Shown here piece after piece: positions 25,974-34,911 of a stretch of DNA of 48,079 nt (positions are counted from its first letter, which is position 1; each line of letters begins with the position of its first letter). Under the pieces are notes generated by a model, which saw only the letters and a program-made list of their open reading frames with translations, was not told the DNA's origin and did no database searches. A program made the translations under genes and the position numbers. This DNA is from Flavobacteriaceae bacterium (lineage in GTDB: Bacteria > Bacteroidota > Bacteroidia > Flavobacteriales > Flavobacteriaceae): contig JAOXRU010000275.1 of assembly GCA_025800395.1 (NCBI GenBank), positions 1-48,079 of the forward strand. Reading direction: 5' to 3'.

Positions 25974-27377
25974 TTATATGATAATGTCCAATGGTTTGGT
26001 ATTTTTCCATTCCCCACGTGTAAAGTCTGGAAAATCTTGAGGCGTACCGTCCTGAGAAACCGAAGCCTCAGACAAAGGCGTTATCGCACTCCAAAATGCA
26101 CCTTCATATACATTCTGGTCGAGTGGCCTACCCTGTTGCAAACACTCCACTATACGATAAAGCATCATAAAATCCATACCGCCATGACCGCCCATTTTCT
26201 TAGCTAGGGCTCCTAATCGCTTGTACATAGGGTGTTCGTATTTTTCGTATACGGCTTGTAATTGCTCCCCTTGCACCCAATAGTGATGGTCTTTACTAAG
26301 CTGCTGATCGCCTATTTTCACACCACCGTCCATGGCAATACGCGTTGGAAAACCGGCAAGTATTCCTTCGGTTCCTTGTATTATATTGTGACGTGTATAA
26401 GGTCTCGGACTGGTTTCGTCCCATTGCATCATAATGGTTCTGCCCAAGTTGGTTTTCACTATAGAGGTATTGATATCCCCACCGGCAAAATCCATGGCAT
26501 TCCATTTGTGGTCTTTTCCAAACTCTTCTTTGGCAAATACATTCCTCCCACGACCTGGGGAGGAGAAACTCGTTAGTCTTCGGAAATTATCATCGGTACG
26601 TGCAAGGTTCATATACTGGGCCACCGGACCTAGCCCATGGGTGGGGTACAAATTTCCGTTGCGTTTGGCGTAGTGGTAGGTTCTCCAAGATCCTGTTCTT
26701 CGCTCTACCTCATGCATCTGCCAGCGCAATTCGTGTATATAAGCAGCCTCTGCATGCAATAATTCCCCTATGACGCCTTGGCGTACCATGTTTAGGTACA
26801 AGAGTTCATCCCGTCCGTAGTTTACATTCTCCATCATCATACAGTGCTTGCCTGTGGCTTCTGATGTATTTACCATTTCCCAAAGTTCTTCCAAAGTAGT
26901 AGCCATAGGAACTTCTACAAAAGCATGAGCACCTTGCTTCATCGATTCTATAGCCATAGGTGCATGCAATTCCCATGGAGTACTTATAAATACCGCATCG
27001 GGTTTTACTTCTTGCAACATGCGCTTCCAAGCGTTTTCATCGCTATGATAGGTCTTGATATTTTTATGGCGCTGCCCTTTACCAATCTCCTTAGCGGCAT
27101 CGGCAGATTGGGTAGCCCAGTCTTGGTATAAATCGGATATGGCAACAATTTCCGTTCCTTCTATAGTAGCCAATTGCTTGGTATGACCCGATCCTCTAGC
27201 ACCAACTCCTATGAGTGCAATACGTATCTTTTCTAATTGGGGCGCTGCAAAAGACCCCATATATCGAGACGCCATAGGTCGTTTTTCTGCTTGGGCTTGC
27301 AACATATTGGGTAAAATGGAAAGACCTACTCCAGCCAGGGAAGCCTTTTTGATGAAATCTCTTCTGTTGGAACGCAT
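25974..27377 (-). CDS. secreted GH109-type Gfo/Idh/MocA protein, probable alpha-N-acetylgalactosaminidase
   Basis: 467 residues. Twin-arginine-type signal RSNRRDFIKKASLAGVG (Arg5-Arg6), then an NAD-binding Rossmann domain with GVGARGSG at 57-64 and the Gfo/Idh/MocA C-terminal domain. Segments NYGRDELLYLNMVRQG, HAEAAYIHELRW, NLYPTHGLGPVAQYM and GGHGGMDFMMLYR match what I remember of GH109 (NagA of Elizabethkingia). These enzymes hydrolyse terminal alpha-GalNAc by an NAD+-dependent redox mechanism. A folded, NAD-loaded enzyme explains the Tat signal. No glycan-use genes flank it. It could instead be a different glycosidase of the same fold. Confidence 0.8.
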   Translation of the reverse strand: MRSNRRDFIKKASLAGVGLSILPNMLQAQAEKRPMASRYMGSFAAPQLEKIRIALIGVGARGSGHTKQLATIEGTEIVAISDLYQDWATQSADAAKEIGKGQRHKNIKTYHSDENAWKRMLQEVKPDAVFISTPWELHAPMAIESMKQGAHAFVEVPMATTLEELWEMVNTSEATGKHCMMMENVNYGRDELLYLNMVRQGVIGELLHAEAAYIHELRWQMHEVERRTGSWRTYHYAKRNGNLYPTHGLGPVAQYMNLARTDDNFRRLTSFSSPGRGRNVFAKEEFGKDHKWNAMDFAGGDINTSIVKTNLGRTIMMQWDETSPRPYTRHNIIQGTEGILAGFPTRIAMDGGVKIGDQQLSKDHHYWVQGEQLQAVYEKYEHPMYKRLGALAKKMGGHGGMDFMMLYRIVECLQQGRPLDQNVYEGAFWSAITPLSEASVSQDGTPQDFPDFTRGEWKNTKPLDIII

Positions 27378-27495
27378 AGAAGTGTAGTTTTGTGGTTAGT
27401 CATTTTTAGTCCGCAGTGAAAATACAATATTTTTTGCGAATCGCTATAAAAGACTACCACTTCTACATTTTGGCTTAGAGCAGTAACTTTTTGAA

Positions 27496-28431
27496 TTAAA
27501 ATGCGTTACGAACCTGTTGCTCCATTGGCAAAAGACAATGATAAATAAATTCGTTTACAGCAACTTCAACCCCCAAGCGGCGACCTTCTGCCACGATATA
27601 GCCATTAAAACTTTCCAATTCAGAAGGTTTTCCCTCCATCATATCGCGCTGCATACTAGCGGTAGTATTAGGATGCTGCTTATCTATGGCTGCAAAAACT
27701 TTGTCGATTACTTCTTCTTGCAAGTCGATACCTTTGGCACGCGCCACTGCCAATATTTCCAAGGCTGTGTTGCGCATCATTTGATACAGATAAGCAGAAG
27801 ACCGAATGGTCCCCATCTCCATGCGCGTGAGGGCTCCTATACCACTGATCGTAGTGATAAACAAATACTTGATCCAAATATCTACTTCAATCTGATTGGA
27901 CAATTCGTGATCGATGCCCGCAGAAGCAAAAAGCTCACCTATAGCTGTCAAACGCGCAGATGTGCCATTATCCAATTCTCCAACTATCAAATGCGGATCA
28001 TAAGCGAAATGACGAACTACTCCAGGACGCTCTATTTTGCTTATAATACGGGAGACACCTCCAATTATATTCGTTGCCGGTATATGCAATAAGAGCTGGG
28101 CTACGTTGTTGGCTCCATTTTGTAACGGAATCACCACAGTATGCTCTTGCAACACCGGAACCAAAGCTTTTGCCACCTCCCCTAGCTGCCACGATTTCAC
28201 ACCGAGAAGTATCAAATCTGGTGCCTCTATCTCTCCTATTTGCGCCACTATCGTATCTGGTTGGGCTCTAAAATCTCCCAATATAGATTGCACCTCCAAG
28301 CCATATTGTGCAATAGTATTGGCATGCTCTCCTCTTGCCACAAAAGTTATATGCGTATCCGAATTACACAAACGCCCACCAAAATATCCACCTACACCAC
28401 CGATACCTATAACTGCTACTCGTCTTATCAT
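27496..28431 (-). CDS. 2-dehydropantoate 2-reductase family protein
   Basis: 311 residues with N-terminal NADP-binding GIGGVGGYFGG (9-19), PLQNG at 102-106, catalytic-type Lys188 in WIKYLF and a C-terminal SMQRDMMEGKPSELESFNG segment, which fits the ApbA/PanE family. The enzyme reduces ketopantoate to pantoate in pantothenate (coenzyme A) synthesis, but paralogs act on other 2-keto acids, so panE is likely but not certain. It is divergent from ftsX with an 83-nt gap and independent of the GH109-type gene, 118 nt downstream. Confidence 0.85.
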   Translation of the reverse strand: MIRRVAVIGIGGVGGYFGGRLCNSDTHITFVARGEHANTIAQYGLEVQSILGDFRAQPDTIVAQIGEIEAPDLILLGVKSWQLGEVAKALVPVLQEHTVVIPLQNGANNVAQLLLHIPATNIIGGVSRIISKIERPGVVRHFAYDPHLIVGELDNGTSARLTAIGELFASAGIDHELSNQIEVDIWIKYLFITTISGIGALTRMEMGTIRSSAYLYQMMRNTALEILAVARAKGIDLQEEVIDKVFAAIDKQHPNTTASMQRDMMEGKPSELESFNGYIVAEGRRLGVEVAVNEFIYHCLLPMEQQVRNAF

Positions 28432-28514
28432 TTCTCAAAAGCTTTGGTCTAAATTACAAAAAATAGGAGAAAGCCAAGAGTTTTTATTATTTTTACAGTC
28501 AAAATGAGCACACT

Positions 28515-29393
28515 ATGAGCAAAGCCTATGAACGCTACCAAAAACGCCGCCTGATCTCATCCTATTTCTCCGTTACCCTTAGTATATCCTTGGTCCTATT
28601 TTTGTTGGGGGTATTTGGTTTGATCTTGGTAAATGCCAACAAGGTGACCAAACTCTTTAAAGAACAAATGACTATTTTGGTATTTCTCAAAGACAACGCC
28701 AAACAGATAGAAGTAGACCAACTGCAAAAACACTTGGCTCTGGCAGACTATACTAAAAATGCACAATATGTAGCCAAAGAAGATGCCGCAGAACAGTTTA
28801 ATGAAGATATAGGAGAAAATTTCATCGAATTCTTGGGCTACAATCCTTTGCTAAACTCTATAAACGTGCATCTAAAGGCCAGTTATGTCAACAACGACAG
28901 TCTCAAAACCATCGTGGCAGATCTAGAAAAAAAGGCCTATGTACAAGAAGTGAATTACGACAAGCCCATGATTGGACTCATCAACGACAATATTCAAAAA
29001 ATAGGATTCTGGCTTCTTATTGTTAGCGGTGTCATTACCGTTATCGTGGTATTATTGATCCATAGCTCTATACGTCTTTCTATTTACTCCAAAAGATTTA
29101 CTATCAAGACAATGCAGCTGGTGGGTGCAACCAAAAGCTTTATACGAAAGCCGTTTATACGAAAAAATATGCAACTTGGATTTACTGGTTCCCTTTTGGC
29201 TATACTCGCCTTGGGTGGCTTGGTCTATTTTATTCACCGATCCTATCCAGAACTAAAACTACATGAGGAATGGCTACCGTTGGGCATCCTTTTTGCTAGC
29301 GTATTGTTAATTGGCTTGTTTATTTCGGCTATAAGCACGTACTTTGCGACCCAGCGATTTTTAAATTTGCAAACCGACGACCTTTATTTTTAA
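28515..29393 (+). CDS. ftsX: cell-division protein FtsX (permease-like)
   Basis: 292 residues. One N-terminal membrane segment (about 20-42), a periplasmic loop with FKEQMTILVFLKDN and YVAKEDAAEQF, then three C-terminal segments and the KTMQLVGATKSFIRKPF region typical of FtsX. With FtsE it regulates cell-wall hydrolases at the division site; ftsE is not adjacent, as is usual in flavobacteria. It starts the unit ftsX-DUF3098-uppP-truB. Confidence 0.92.
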   Translation: MSKAYERYQKRRLISSYFSVTLSISLVLFLLGVFGLILVNANKVTKLFKEQMTILVFLKDNAKQIEVDQLQKHLALADYTKNAQYVAKEDAAEQFNEDIGENFIEFLGYNPLLNSINVHLKASYVNNDSLKTIVADLEKKAYVQEVNYDKPMIGLINDNIQKIGFWLLIVSGVITVIVVLLIHSSIRLSIYSKRFTIKTMQLVGATKSFIRKPFIRKNMQLGFTGSLLAILALGGLVYFIHRSYPELKLHEEWLPLGILFASVLLIGLFISAISTYFATQRFLNLQTDDLYF

Positions 29394-29402
29394 ACCATTA
29401 GG

Positions 29403-29666
29403 ATGAAAGATAATAAAAACAACAAGCCCGTTACCCACAACAAAGATTTTGTGTTTAAAAAACGCAACTATCAAATAATGTTTATCGGACTAGCCTTTAT
29501 TATTATTGGCTTTATACTGATGAGCGGGGGAGGAAGTGATGACCCCAATGTCTTCAATCCCGACATATTTAATTTTAGACGGATTCGTCTGGCTCCTACA
29601 CTTATCCTCATAGGATTTGCCATAGAGGTATATGCAATCTTAGCTAATCCATTAAAAAAGAAATAA
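29403..29666 (+). CDS. DUF3098 membrane protein
   Basis: 87 residues with two membrane helices (about 26-40 and 62-80) separated by a Gly/Ser-rich and Asp-Pro segment (MSGGGSDDPNVFNPDIFNF). This matches the short DUF3098 family, which is almost always found between ftsX and uppP in Bacteroidota. The function is unknown, but the constant position suggests a cell-envelope role. Gap 9 nt to ftsX and 3 nt to uppP. Confidence 0.9.
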   Translation: MKDNKNNKPVTHNKDFVFKKRNYQIMFIGLAFIIIGFILMSGGGSDDPNVFNPDIFNFRRIRLAPTLILIGFAIEVYAILANPLKKK

Positions 29667-29669
29667 GAT

Positions 29670-30458
29670 TTGGAAATCATCGATGCTATCATCCTTGGAA
29701 TCATTCAAGGACTAACCGAATTTTTACCAGTTTCCTCTAGTGGTCATCTCGAATTGGGAAAACATATCCTAGGAGCCAATGCCATTCCCCAAGAAAGTCT
29801 GCTATTCACAGTAGTGCTTCATTTTGCAACCGCACTCAGCACCTTGGTTGTCTTTCGAAAGGATGTAGCTCGTATCCTCAAAGGACTGTTGCAATTCAAA
29901 AAAAACGACGAAAGTGTATTTAGCCTCAAAATAGTGTTATCCATGATACCCGCAGCCCTAGTTGGGGTATTTTTAGAAGAAGAAATGGAATCCCTCTTCG
30001 ATGGAAACATCCTTTTGGTTGGTTTTATGCTCATCGTTACTGCTTTGCTACTTTACCTCGCCGATAGCGCCAAAAACACCCAAAAGGAGGTAAGCTACTC
30101 CAATGCATTTGTAATTGGAATTGCTCAGGCTATTGCAATACTTCCAGGTATTTCGCGTAGCGGTGCTACCATATCCGCTTCGGTGCTTCTAGGAAATGAC
30201 AAAACCAAAGCTGCTCGTTTTTCTTTCCTTATGGTTGTACCATTAATTTTGGGGAAAATAGCTAAAGACATTCTCAGCGGAGAATTGTCTTTTGCCTCCG
30301 ACAATATCGTAGCCCTTAGCATCGGATTTGTAGCCGCCTTTGTTGCAGGCTTGTTTGCCTGTACTTGGATGATTCAATTGGTAAAACGAAGCAAACTCAC
30401 CTATTTTGCTATCTATTGTCTCTTGGTGGGGATCATCGCTATTATTGTGAGTTTCTAA
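29670..30458 (+). CDS. uppP: undecaprenyl-diphosphatase
   Basis: 262 residues, polytopic. Signature EFLPVSSSGH after GIIQGLT and PGISRSGATI in the middle form the two catalytic motifs of the UppP/BacA family. It recycles undecaprenyl pyrophosphate to the monophosphate carrier for peptidoglycan synthesis and can give bacitracin tolerance. The start is TTG at 29670, 3 nt after the DUF3098 stop; no ATG lies upstream within the gap. Gap to truB 12 nt. Confidence 0.95.
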   Translation: MEIIDAIILGIIQGLTEFLPVSSSGHLELGKHILGANAIPQESLLFTVVLHFATALSTLVVFRKDVARILKGLLQFKKNDESVFSLKIVLSMIPAALVGVFLEEEMESLFDGNILLVGFMLIVTALLLYLADSAKNTQKEVSYSNAFVIGIAQAIAILPGISRSGATISASVLLGNDKTKAARFSFLMVVPLILGKIAKDILSGELSFASDNIVALSIGFVAAFVAGLFACTWMIQLVKRSKLTYFAIYCLLVGIIAIIVSF

Positions 30459-30470
30459 TGTGAAAACAAA

Positions 30471-31172
30471 ATGAATGCTGAAGATTTTTTGAATGGCCAA
30501 ATCCTACTGATCGACAAACCCTTGGGGTGGAGCTCGTTTCAGGCAGTGAACAAAATTCGTTGGGTGCTTAAAAAACGCTTCCAACTAAAAAAAATAAAAG
30601 TAGGACATGCTGGTACCTTAGACCCGCTCGCCACCGGATTATTGGTTATCTGTACTGGAAAATTCACAAAGAGAATTCCAGAACTACAAGGACAAATAAA
30701 AACCTATACTGGCACTATTGGTTTGCATGCCACTACTCCCTCTTACGATCTAGAAACCGAAATAGACCAAACTTTTGACACCTCTGCACTTAGTGAAACT
30801 GCGGTGCGAGAGAATTGCAATCACTTCTTAGGCGAAATAAAACAATATCCTCCTGTTTTCTCTGCACTCAAAAAAGACGGAAAGCGCCTATATGAGTATG
30901 CACGACAAGGGAAAGAAGTAACCATAAATCCCAGATTGGTACAAATAGACCATTTTGAACTCAGCAAAGTGGATTTGCCTTTCATCGATTTTGAAGTGGT
31001 TTGTAGCAAAGGCACCTATATCCGTTCTCTAGCATACGATTTTGGAAAAAAACTAGGAGTAGGCGGACATTTAACTGCACTTAGAAGAACCAAAATCGGT
31101 GAATTTGACGTAGATAATGCAGTATCTCCCTCAGCATTTGAGGAATATAACTTGGGGTCAGCTAAAGAATAA
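30471..31172 (+). CDS. truB: tRNA pseudouridine(55) synthase
   Basis: 233 residues. Catalytic Asp51 in GHAGTLDPLATGLL, then the KTYTGTIGL and KGTYIRSLAYDFG motifs of TruB. It converts U55 of tRNAs to pseudouridine. Slightly shorter than E. coli TruB because the C-terminal PUA region is absent, as in other Bacteroidota. It is the last enzyme of the ftsX unit and is followed closely by the TonB-C-like gene. Confidence 0.95.
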   Translation: MNAEDFLNGQILLIDKPLGWSSFQAVNKIRWVLKKRFQLKKIKVGHAGTLDPLATGLLVICTGKFTKRIPELQGQIKTYTGTIGLHATTPSYDLETEIDQTFDTSALSETAVRENCNHFLGEIKQYPPVFSALKKDGKRLYEYARQGKEVTINPRLVQIDHFELSKVDLPFIDFEVVCSKGTYIRSLAYDFGKKLGVGGHLTALRRTKIGEFDVDNAVSPSAFEEYNLGSAKE

Positions 31173-31206
31173 CATAATAATCCGCAGAAAAATGGGTTAT
31201 ACAAGT

Positions 31207-31950
31207 ATGCGACTTAACCGAAAACAGCTTTCGTTTATCATCAGTTTTTGTTTGATAGGGATTTTTGTATTGACCCTTTTCAACCTCCGATTGCAAGGGC
31301 AAAAAGAGGACGAATACTTCACGGAAATATTGTTGGAAGAAGATTTGGAAAAACTTATCGAAGCCTTAGAACAACAAGAAGAACCTCAAGACATACAAGC
31401 CCAACAACCAAAAACCCATATGGCCTACAACCAGGCTGCAAATAACAAATACGCCGACACAGAGCCCTTCAAAACGCTGGAAGAGCTAGAAGCAGAAGGC
31501 AAAACACAAGAAGCATCCGAAGCATCCGATGGGAATGCAGCGCCCGACAACCAATACCTCAGCAGCAATAATGGCGCCTCCCGACTAAAAGAACTAATCG
31601 AAAAAAGAAAGGCTTCTCAGGCTTCGTACGGAAATAAAACCACAGAAACCTTGGCGGCAGTGAATACCGTAAATAAAAATGCCTCCGTTACCTATTCTCT
31701 CATAGATAGAAAAGGCGTTTTTCTGCCCATACCGATGTACACCTGTGAAAAGTCTGGTAAGATTGTGGTCAATATCAAAGTCAATAAACAAGGTGATGTA
31801 GTAGAAGCTAGCGTAAATACCTCAAGTAGTACTTCTACCGATGGCTGTCTTTATGAAAACGCCATACATTATGCTTATAAGGCTAGCTTCGATCTCAGCA
31901 GCAAGCCTACGCAAATCGGTACAATCACTTTTCTATTTCAAGGAAAGTAA
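31207..31950 (+). CDS. membrane-anchored protein with TonB-C-like end
   Basis: 247 residues from ATG 31207 (MRLNRKQLSFIISFCLIGIF); ATG 31192 is an alternative, while a further ATG at 31117 overlaps truB and is unlikely. A single N-terminal membrane helix is followed by an acidic coiled linker (LEKLIEALEQQEEPQDIQAQ) and a C-terminal domain (about 180-247) with IVVNIKVNKQGDVVEASVN and IGTITFLFQGK, which looks like the TonB C-terminal fold. Flavobacteria commonly carry such a protein after truB. It may brace the envelope or move energy to the outer membrane, which is inference. Its 3' end overlaps the convergent thioredoxin-like gene by 18 nt. Confidence 0.75.
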   Translation: MRLNRKQLSFIISFCLIGIFVLTLFNLRLQGQKEDEYFTEILLEEDLEKLIEALEQQEEPQDIQAQQPKTHMAYNQAANNKYADTEPFKTLEELEAEGKTQEASEASDGNAAPDNQYLSSNNGASRLKELIEKRKASQASYGNKTTETLAAVNTVNKNASVTYSLIDRKGVFLPIPMYTCEKSGKIVVNIKVNKQGDVVEASVNTSSSTSTDGCLYENAIHYAYKASFDLSSKPTQIGTITFLFQGK

Positions 31951-32544
31951 TTCCAACAAATCTTCTTTGATATTTTGTCCTTTGTTTTTGTTATACCAAG
32001 TTTGTAAATCTTGCTTGAATTCTGTCGTAAGCTTACCATGCGTTGCTTTGTAATCTTCTACCATAGCAGTCGCTTCTGTAGGACGAGGCCCCCAAGTTCC
32101 CAATACTTTATTACTCTCTTTGTCTAGCATGATCAGCTTGGGTATCGATCTCCCTCCATTGGTAAGAAAAGCATCCATGAGCTCCAGATGTTGGTCTCTA
32201 TAGACCAATTGCAAATCAATATTTGGAGAGGCCGCAGCCAATTTTGCTAATATAGGTACAGCATGGGCTGCATCGCCACACCAGCTCTCTGTAATAGTAA
32301 GCCAGATGACTTCTTTTCCATAAGTAGCCAAAACTTCTTGCTCTTCTTGGCTGAGCTTGAAAGTCTTGTTCCAACGTCGCATACGACTGTCATTGAGCTT
32401 GGTAAATTGGCTAAGAGTTTCCTCCTGATCTGGTGCTGAAGAAGTGCCGTTGGCTACAAATTCTTGCATCATCGCCTTATAGCTATCATAATCTATTGCT
32501 TGTTCTAAGGCGACTTCTATTGGTTTTGTAATGGTTGCTTGCAT
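31933..32544 (-). CDS. thioredoxin-fold protein with single active-site Cys
   Basis: 203 residues. The motif TESWCGDAAHAVP replaces the CxxC of thioredoxin with WCGDA: one Cys remains, as in a flavobacterial group of thioredoxin-family proteins. NGGRSIPKLIM supplies the conserved cis-Pro. With a single Cys it cannot act as a classical dithiol reductase; thiol buffering or glutaredoxin-like work is possible. No signal peptide. It is alone on its strand. Confidence 0.8.
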   Translation of the reverse strand: MQATITKPIEVALEQAIDYDSYKAMMQEFVANGTSSAPDQEETLSQFTKLNDSRMRRWNKTFKLSQEEQEVLATYGKEVIWLTITESWCGDAAHAVPILAKLAAASPNIDLQLVYRDQHLELMDAFLTNGGRSIPKLIMLDKESNKVLGTWGPRPTEATAMVEDYKATHGKLTTEFKQDLQTWYNKNKGQNIKEDLLELLSLK

Positions 32545-32685
32545 GTTTACTATAATTTTTTGGGCAAATCTATGACCTTTGTGTTTGTTGCTAACTGATT
32601 ATTGTCAGCAGTCGTACAAAAGTGCCAAAGCTTTCATTTATGGTACAAGATTACAACAAACCAAAAATATATACTGTAACCAAAG

Positions 32686-33315
32686 CTACAGATAGCTCAA
32701 AAACACTTCTCGCGGGATTTCTTTGGCTCCAAGACTAGCCAAATGATCGGTATACACCTGACAATCTATGAGTTTATACGCTTTGCTATCCAATTGTCTT
32801 ACCAAATATACAAATGCTTGCTTGGAAGCATTGGGACGGAGACTAAACATACTCTCCCCACAAAAAACATGCCCCAGGTCTACACCATACAAGCCAGCCA
32901 CAAGACGATGGTCTTCCCATACCTCCACAGATTTTGCAATACCGCGACGATGCAGCTCCAGATATCCTGCCTGCATATCCTGCGTTATCCAAGTTCCTTC
33001 CTGCCCCGATCTGGCCACTTTTGCACAATGAGAAATCACCTGTTCGAATGCCTGGTTTTCTGTAATATAATATCTCGATTTTCGCAAAAATTGCCGCATG
33101 CTTTTGGACACTTTCAAATCTTGCGGAAACAACACCATGCGCGGATCTGGAGACCACCACAAAATTGGACTTCCTTCTTCATACCAAGGAAAAATACCCG
33201 ATCGATAGGCTAGCAACAAGCGCGCTGCTCGCAAATCTCCGCCCAAAGCTACGATACCATCCGAAGTGGCTTGAGATATCGGAGGAAATATCATTTCATT
33301 ATTCAACCAAAACAT
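32686..33315 (-). CDS. aat: leucyl/phenylalanyl-tRNA--protein transferase
   Basis: 209 residues of the Aat family: ALGGDLRAARLLLAYRSGIFPW, WWSPDPRMVLFP, TWITQDMQAGYLELHRRG and HVFCGESMFS are characteristic. It adds Leu or Phe from tRNA to N-terminal Arg/Lys of proteins for ClpAP degradation (N-end rule). The start is the ATG at 33315. It normally neighbours the DUF3127 gene in flavobacteria; here an IS4-family element and orphan sequence lie in between. Confidence 0.95.
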   Translation of the reverse strand: MFWLNNEMIFPPISQATSDGIVALGGDLRAARLLLAYRSGIFPWYEEGSPILWWSPDPRMVLFPQDLKVSKSMRQFLRKSRYYITENQAFEQVISHCAKVARSGQEGTWITQDMQAGYLELHRRGIAKSVEVWEDHRLVAGLYGVDLGHVFCGESMFSLRPNASKQAFVYLVRQLDSKAYKLIDCQVYTDHLASLGAKEIPREVFLSYL

Positions 33316-33445
33316 TTTTTGAGATTTTATTTGTCTATTCTTTTTTTTTTACTGATATTGTGCTTGTCTTTACTTTTTATATAAATATTTTCATCATTGC
33401 TTTTTAAATTTTAAGTAAAGATAAATACCTAAAACCACAACATTG

Positions 33446-33478
33446 AAAAGTCCTAATCTTTATTAGGGCTTTTTTTTA
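33446..33478 (+). terminator. orphan terminator on the plus strand
   Basis: Ten-pair stem (AAGTCCTAAT with ATTAGGGCTT, one G-T) around CTTT, followed by a long T run to 33477. No plus-strand gene precedes it within 1.4 kb, because aat lies on the other strand. Confidence 0.7.
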
Positions 33479-33513
33479 GATTACTCTAATAAATAACCCT
33501 TTACTCCTTTTCT

Positions 33514-33522
33514 ATTTCAGAA
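33514..33522. repeat. target-site duplication, left copy
   Basis: ATTTCAGAA, identical to 34903-34911, directly outside the left inverted repeat of the IS element. Confidence 0.85.
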
Positions 33523-34902
33523 CATTACTGTCCGACTAAAAAATGATATTGCTCAAATATCTTGGCTCAGCCCAATAAAACGGTTTTTTGTTTTGCTTTT
33601 TCAAATAGCAAGGGGGTGATTAAAATAGGGACAGTTGTTTATCAGGTGGTTTTGTAGTTAGTTGTTTCCATTTCTTTTCGGGATTTTCAAGGAATTTGAA
33701 TAGATCAATATAAGTCATCAGATGGAATCTTATCATGGACACCATATTTGAGTAAGCCCATCTACGTGTTGTTCTCCGCTGTATAACTAGCATTAATAGC
33801 TGAATGATAAGTCCACACCATATTTGTATTTCTATGGCATTTTGATTGTCGCCTAGGAAGTATTTAAGTGGGAAATTCTGTTTAAGACGTTTAAACATGG
33901 TCTCTATTTGCCATCGACGCTTATAGATATCGGCTATCTTGTCTGGTTGTAGCTCAAAATGATTGCTGATAAATTCATAGACTTTTTCTTTTTCACTATC
34001 CCAATAGGCAATACGCCGTAGATCAATAGTTTGGTCGTTTTTCTGTACCCTGATACGTTCGTCTTTCAATACTGCATCACTTGTACTGTGGCACAAATCG
34101 AACTCTTCTATGGTTGTATAAGTGGCATTATTCTTTTGCCGAGTTACAAAATAGATATCGTCCCGATTCCATTGCAAGTACTGAAGGTAATCATTGTAAG
34201 CCTTATCAAAGACGATAAAAGATCCTTTTTCTAAATTTAATTCTTTTAGGAAAGTATGGTCATGTTTAGCTGCATTAGTAAAACGGATAAGACAAGGCAC
34301 GTCCTCTAGAGCATTAATCATGGTGTGCATCTTGATACCTCCCTTTTTCTTACCATTAATAGGGTTACGTCCAACTCCCTTTAGAATATCGCTAAAGAGA
34401 CTTATGGTGGTAGAGTCTACAATTTTTAAATGCTTTATGGGTAGAGAAAGCGGACTGCTGTCCGATAAAAAAGAGGCATACTTGCCATAAAGAGCATAAT
34501 AGATACTTGCAAAAACGGCACTATCCCTATTTTTATTAGCATCGGAGAGCGTGCTTCGCTTTGGAAAATACTTTAGGTTCAAATGCCCAATTCTACCTTC
34601 ACAGGCTAGTAAAATGGTAGAAAGTTCGCGCAAAGAGCTTACACCACTCAAGGTAGCATAGAGCATAGTCACTAAATGATCGTAGGTTTTGAACCGTTTA
34701 TAATAGCGGTCGCTATTATGATCTTTAGCTGTTTGAGCAATAATATCCGAAGAAAGCAACTTTAATAGTTGTTTAATGATTGGCTGTCCGCTAAAATTTG
34801 TACTTTTATTCATATCTCGTTTTGTGGAAAATTCAAGATATAAATAAGCGGGAAATCCTAAAAGGGAAATCCCGCTTTAAAAAAGTTTATCGGACACTAA
34901 TG
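33523..34902 (-). mobile_element. IS4-family insertion sequence, intact
   Basis: A 1380-nt element bounded by 13-nt inverted repeats, CATTACTGTCCGA at 33523-33535 and its partner at 34890-34902 (reverse CATTAGTGTCCGA; 12 of 13 match), with a 9-nt direct duplication ATTTCAGAA on each side. It carries one transposase gene. Intact frame, near-perfect ends and exact duplication point to a recent insertion between the aat and DUF3127 genes, which are usually adjacent. Confidence 0.92.
33620..34813 (-). CDS. IS4-family transposase
   Basis: 397 residues. N-terminal DUF4372-like domain (FSGQPIIKQLLKLL, TLSGVSSLREL, then FPKRSTLSDANKNRD), then a DDE nuclease: Asp in IVDSTTISLFSD, Asp in SFIVFDKAYNDY, and the IS4-family Y-x2-R-x3-E-x6-K pattern in IYKRRWQIETMFKRLK with the catalytic Glu. 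It cuts and pastes the element that holds it. Full length, no frameshift. Confidence 0.93.
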   Translation of the reverse strand: MNKSTNFSGQPIIKQLLKLLSSDIIAQTAKDHNSDRYYKRFKTYDHLVTMLYATLSGVSSLRELSTILLACEGRIGHLNLKYFPKRSTLSDANKNRDSAVFASIYYALYGKYASFLSDSSPLSLPIKHLKIVDSTTISLFSDILKGVGRNPINGKKKGGIKMHTMINALEDVPCLIRFTNAAKHDHTFLKELNLEKGSFIVFDKAYNDYLQYLQWNRDDIYFVTRQKNNATYTTIEEFDLCHSTSDAVLKDERIRVQKNDQTIDLRRIAYWDSEKEKVYEFISNHFELQPDKIADIYKRRWQIETMFKRLKQNFPLKYFLGDNQNAIEIQIWCGLIIQLLMLVIQRRTTRRWAYSNMVSMIRFHLMTYIDLFKFLENPEKKWKQLTTKPPDKQLSLF

Positions 34903-34911
34903 ATTTCAGAA
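34903..34911. repeat. target-site duplication, right copy
   Basis: ATTTCAGAA, matching 33514-33522 in 9 of 9 positions. Confidence 0.85.
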
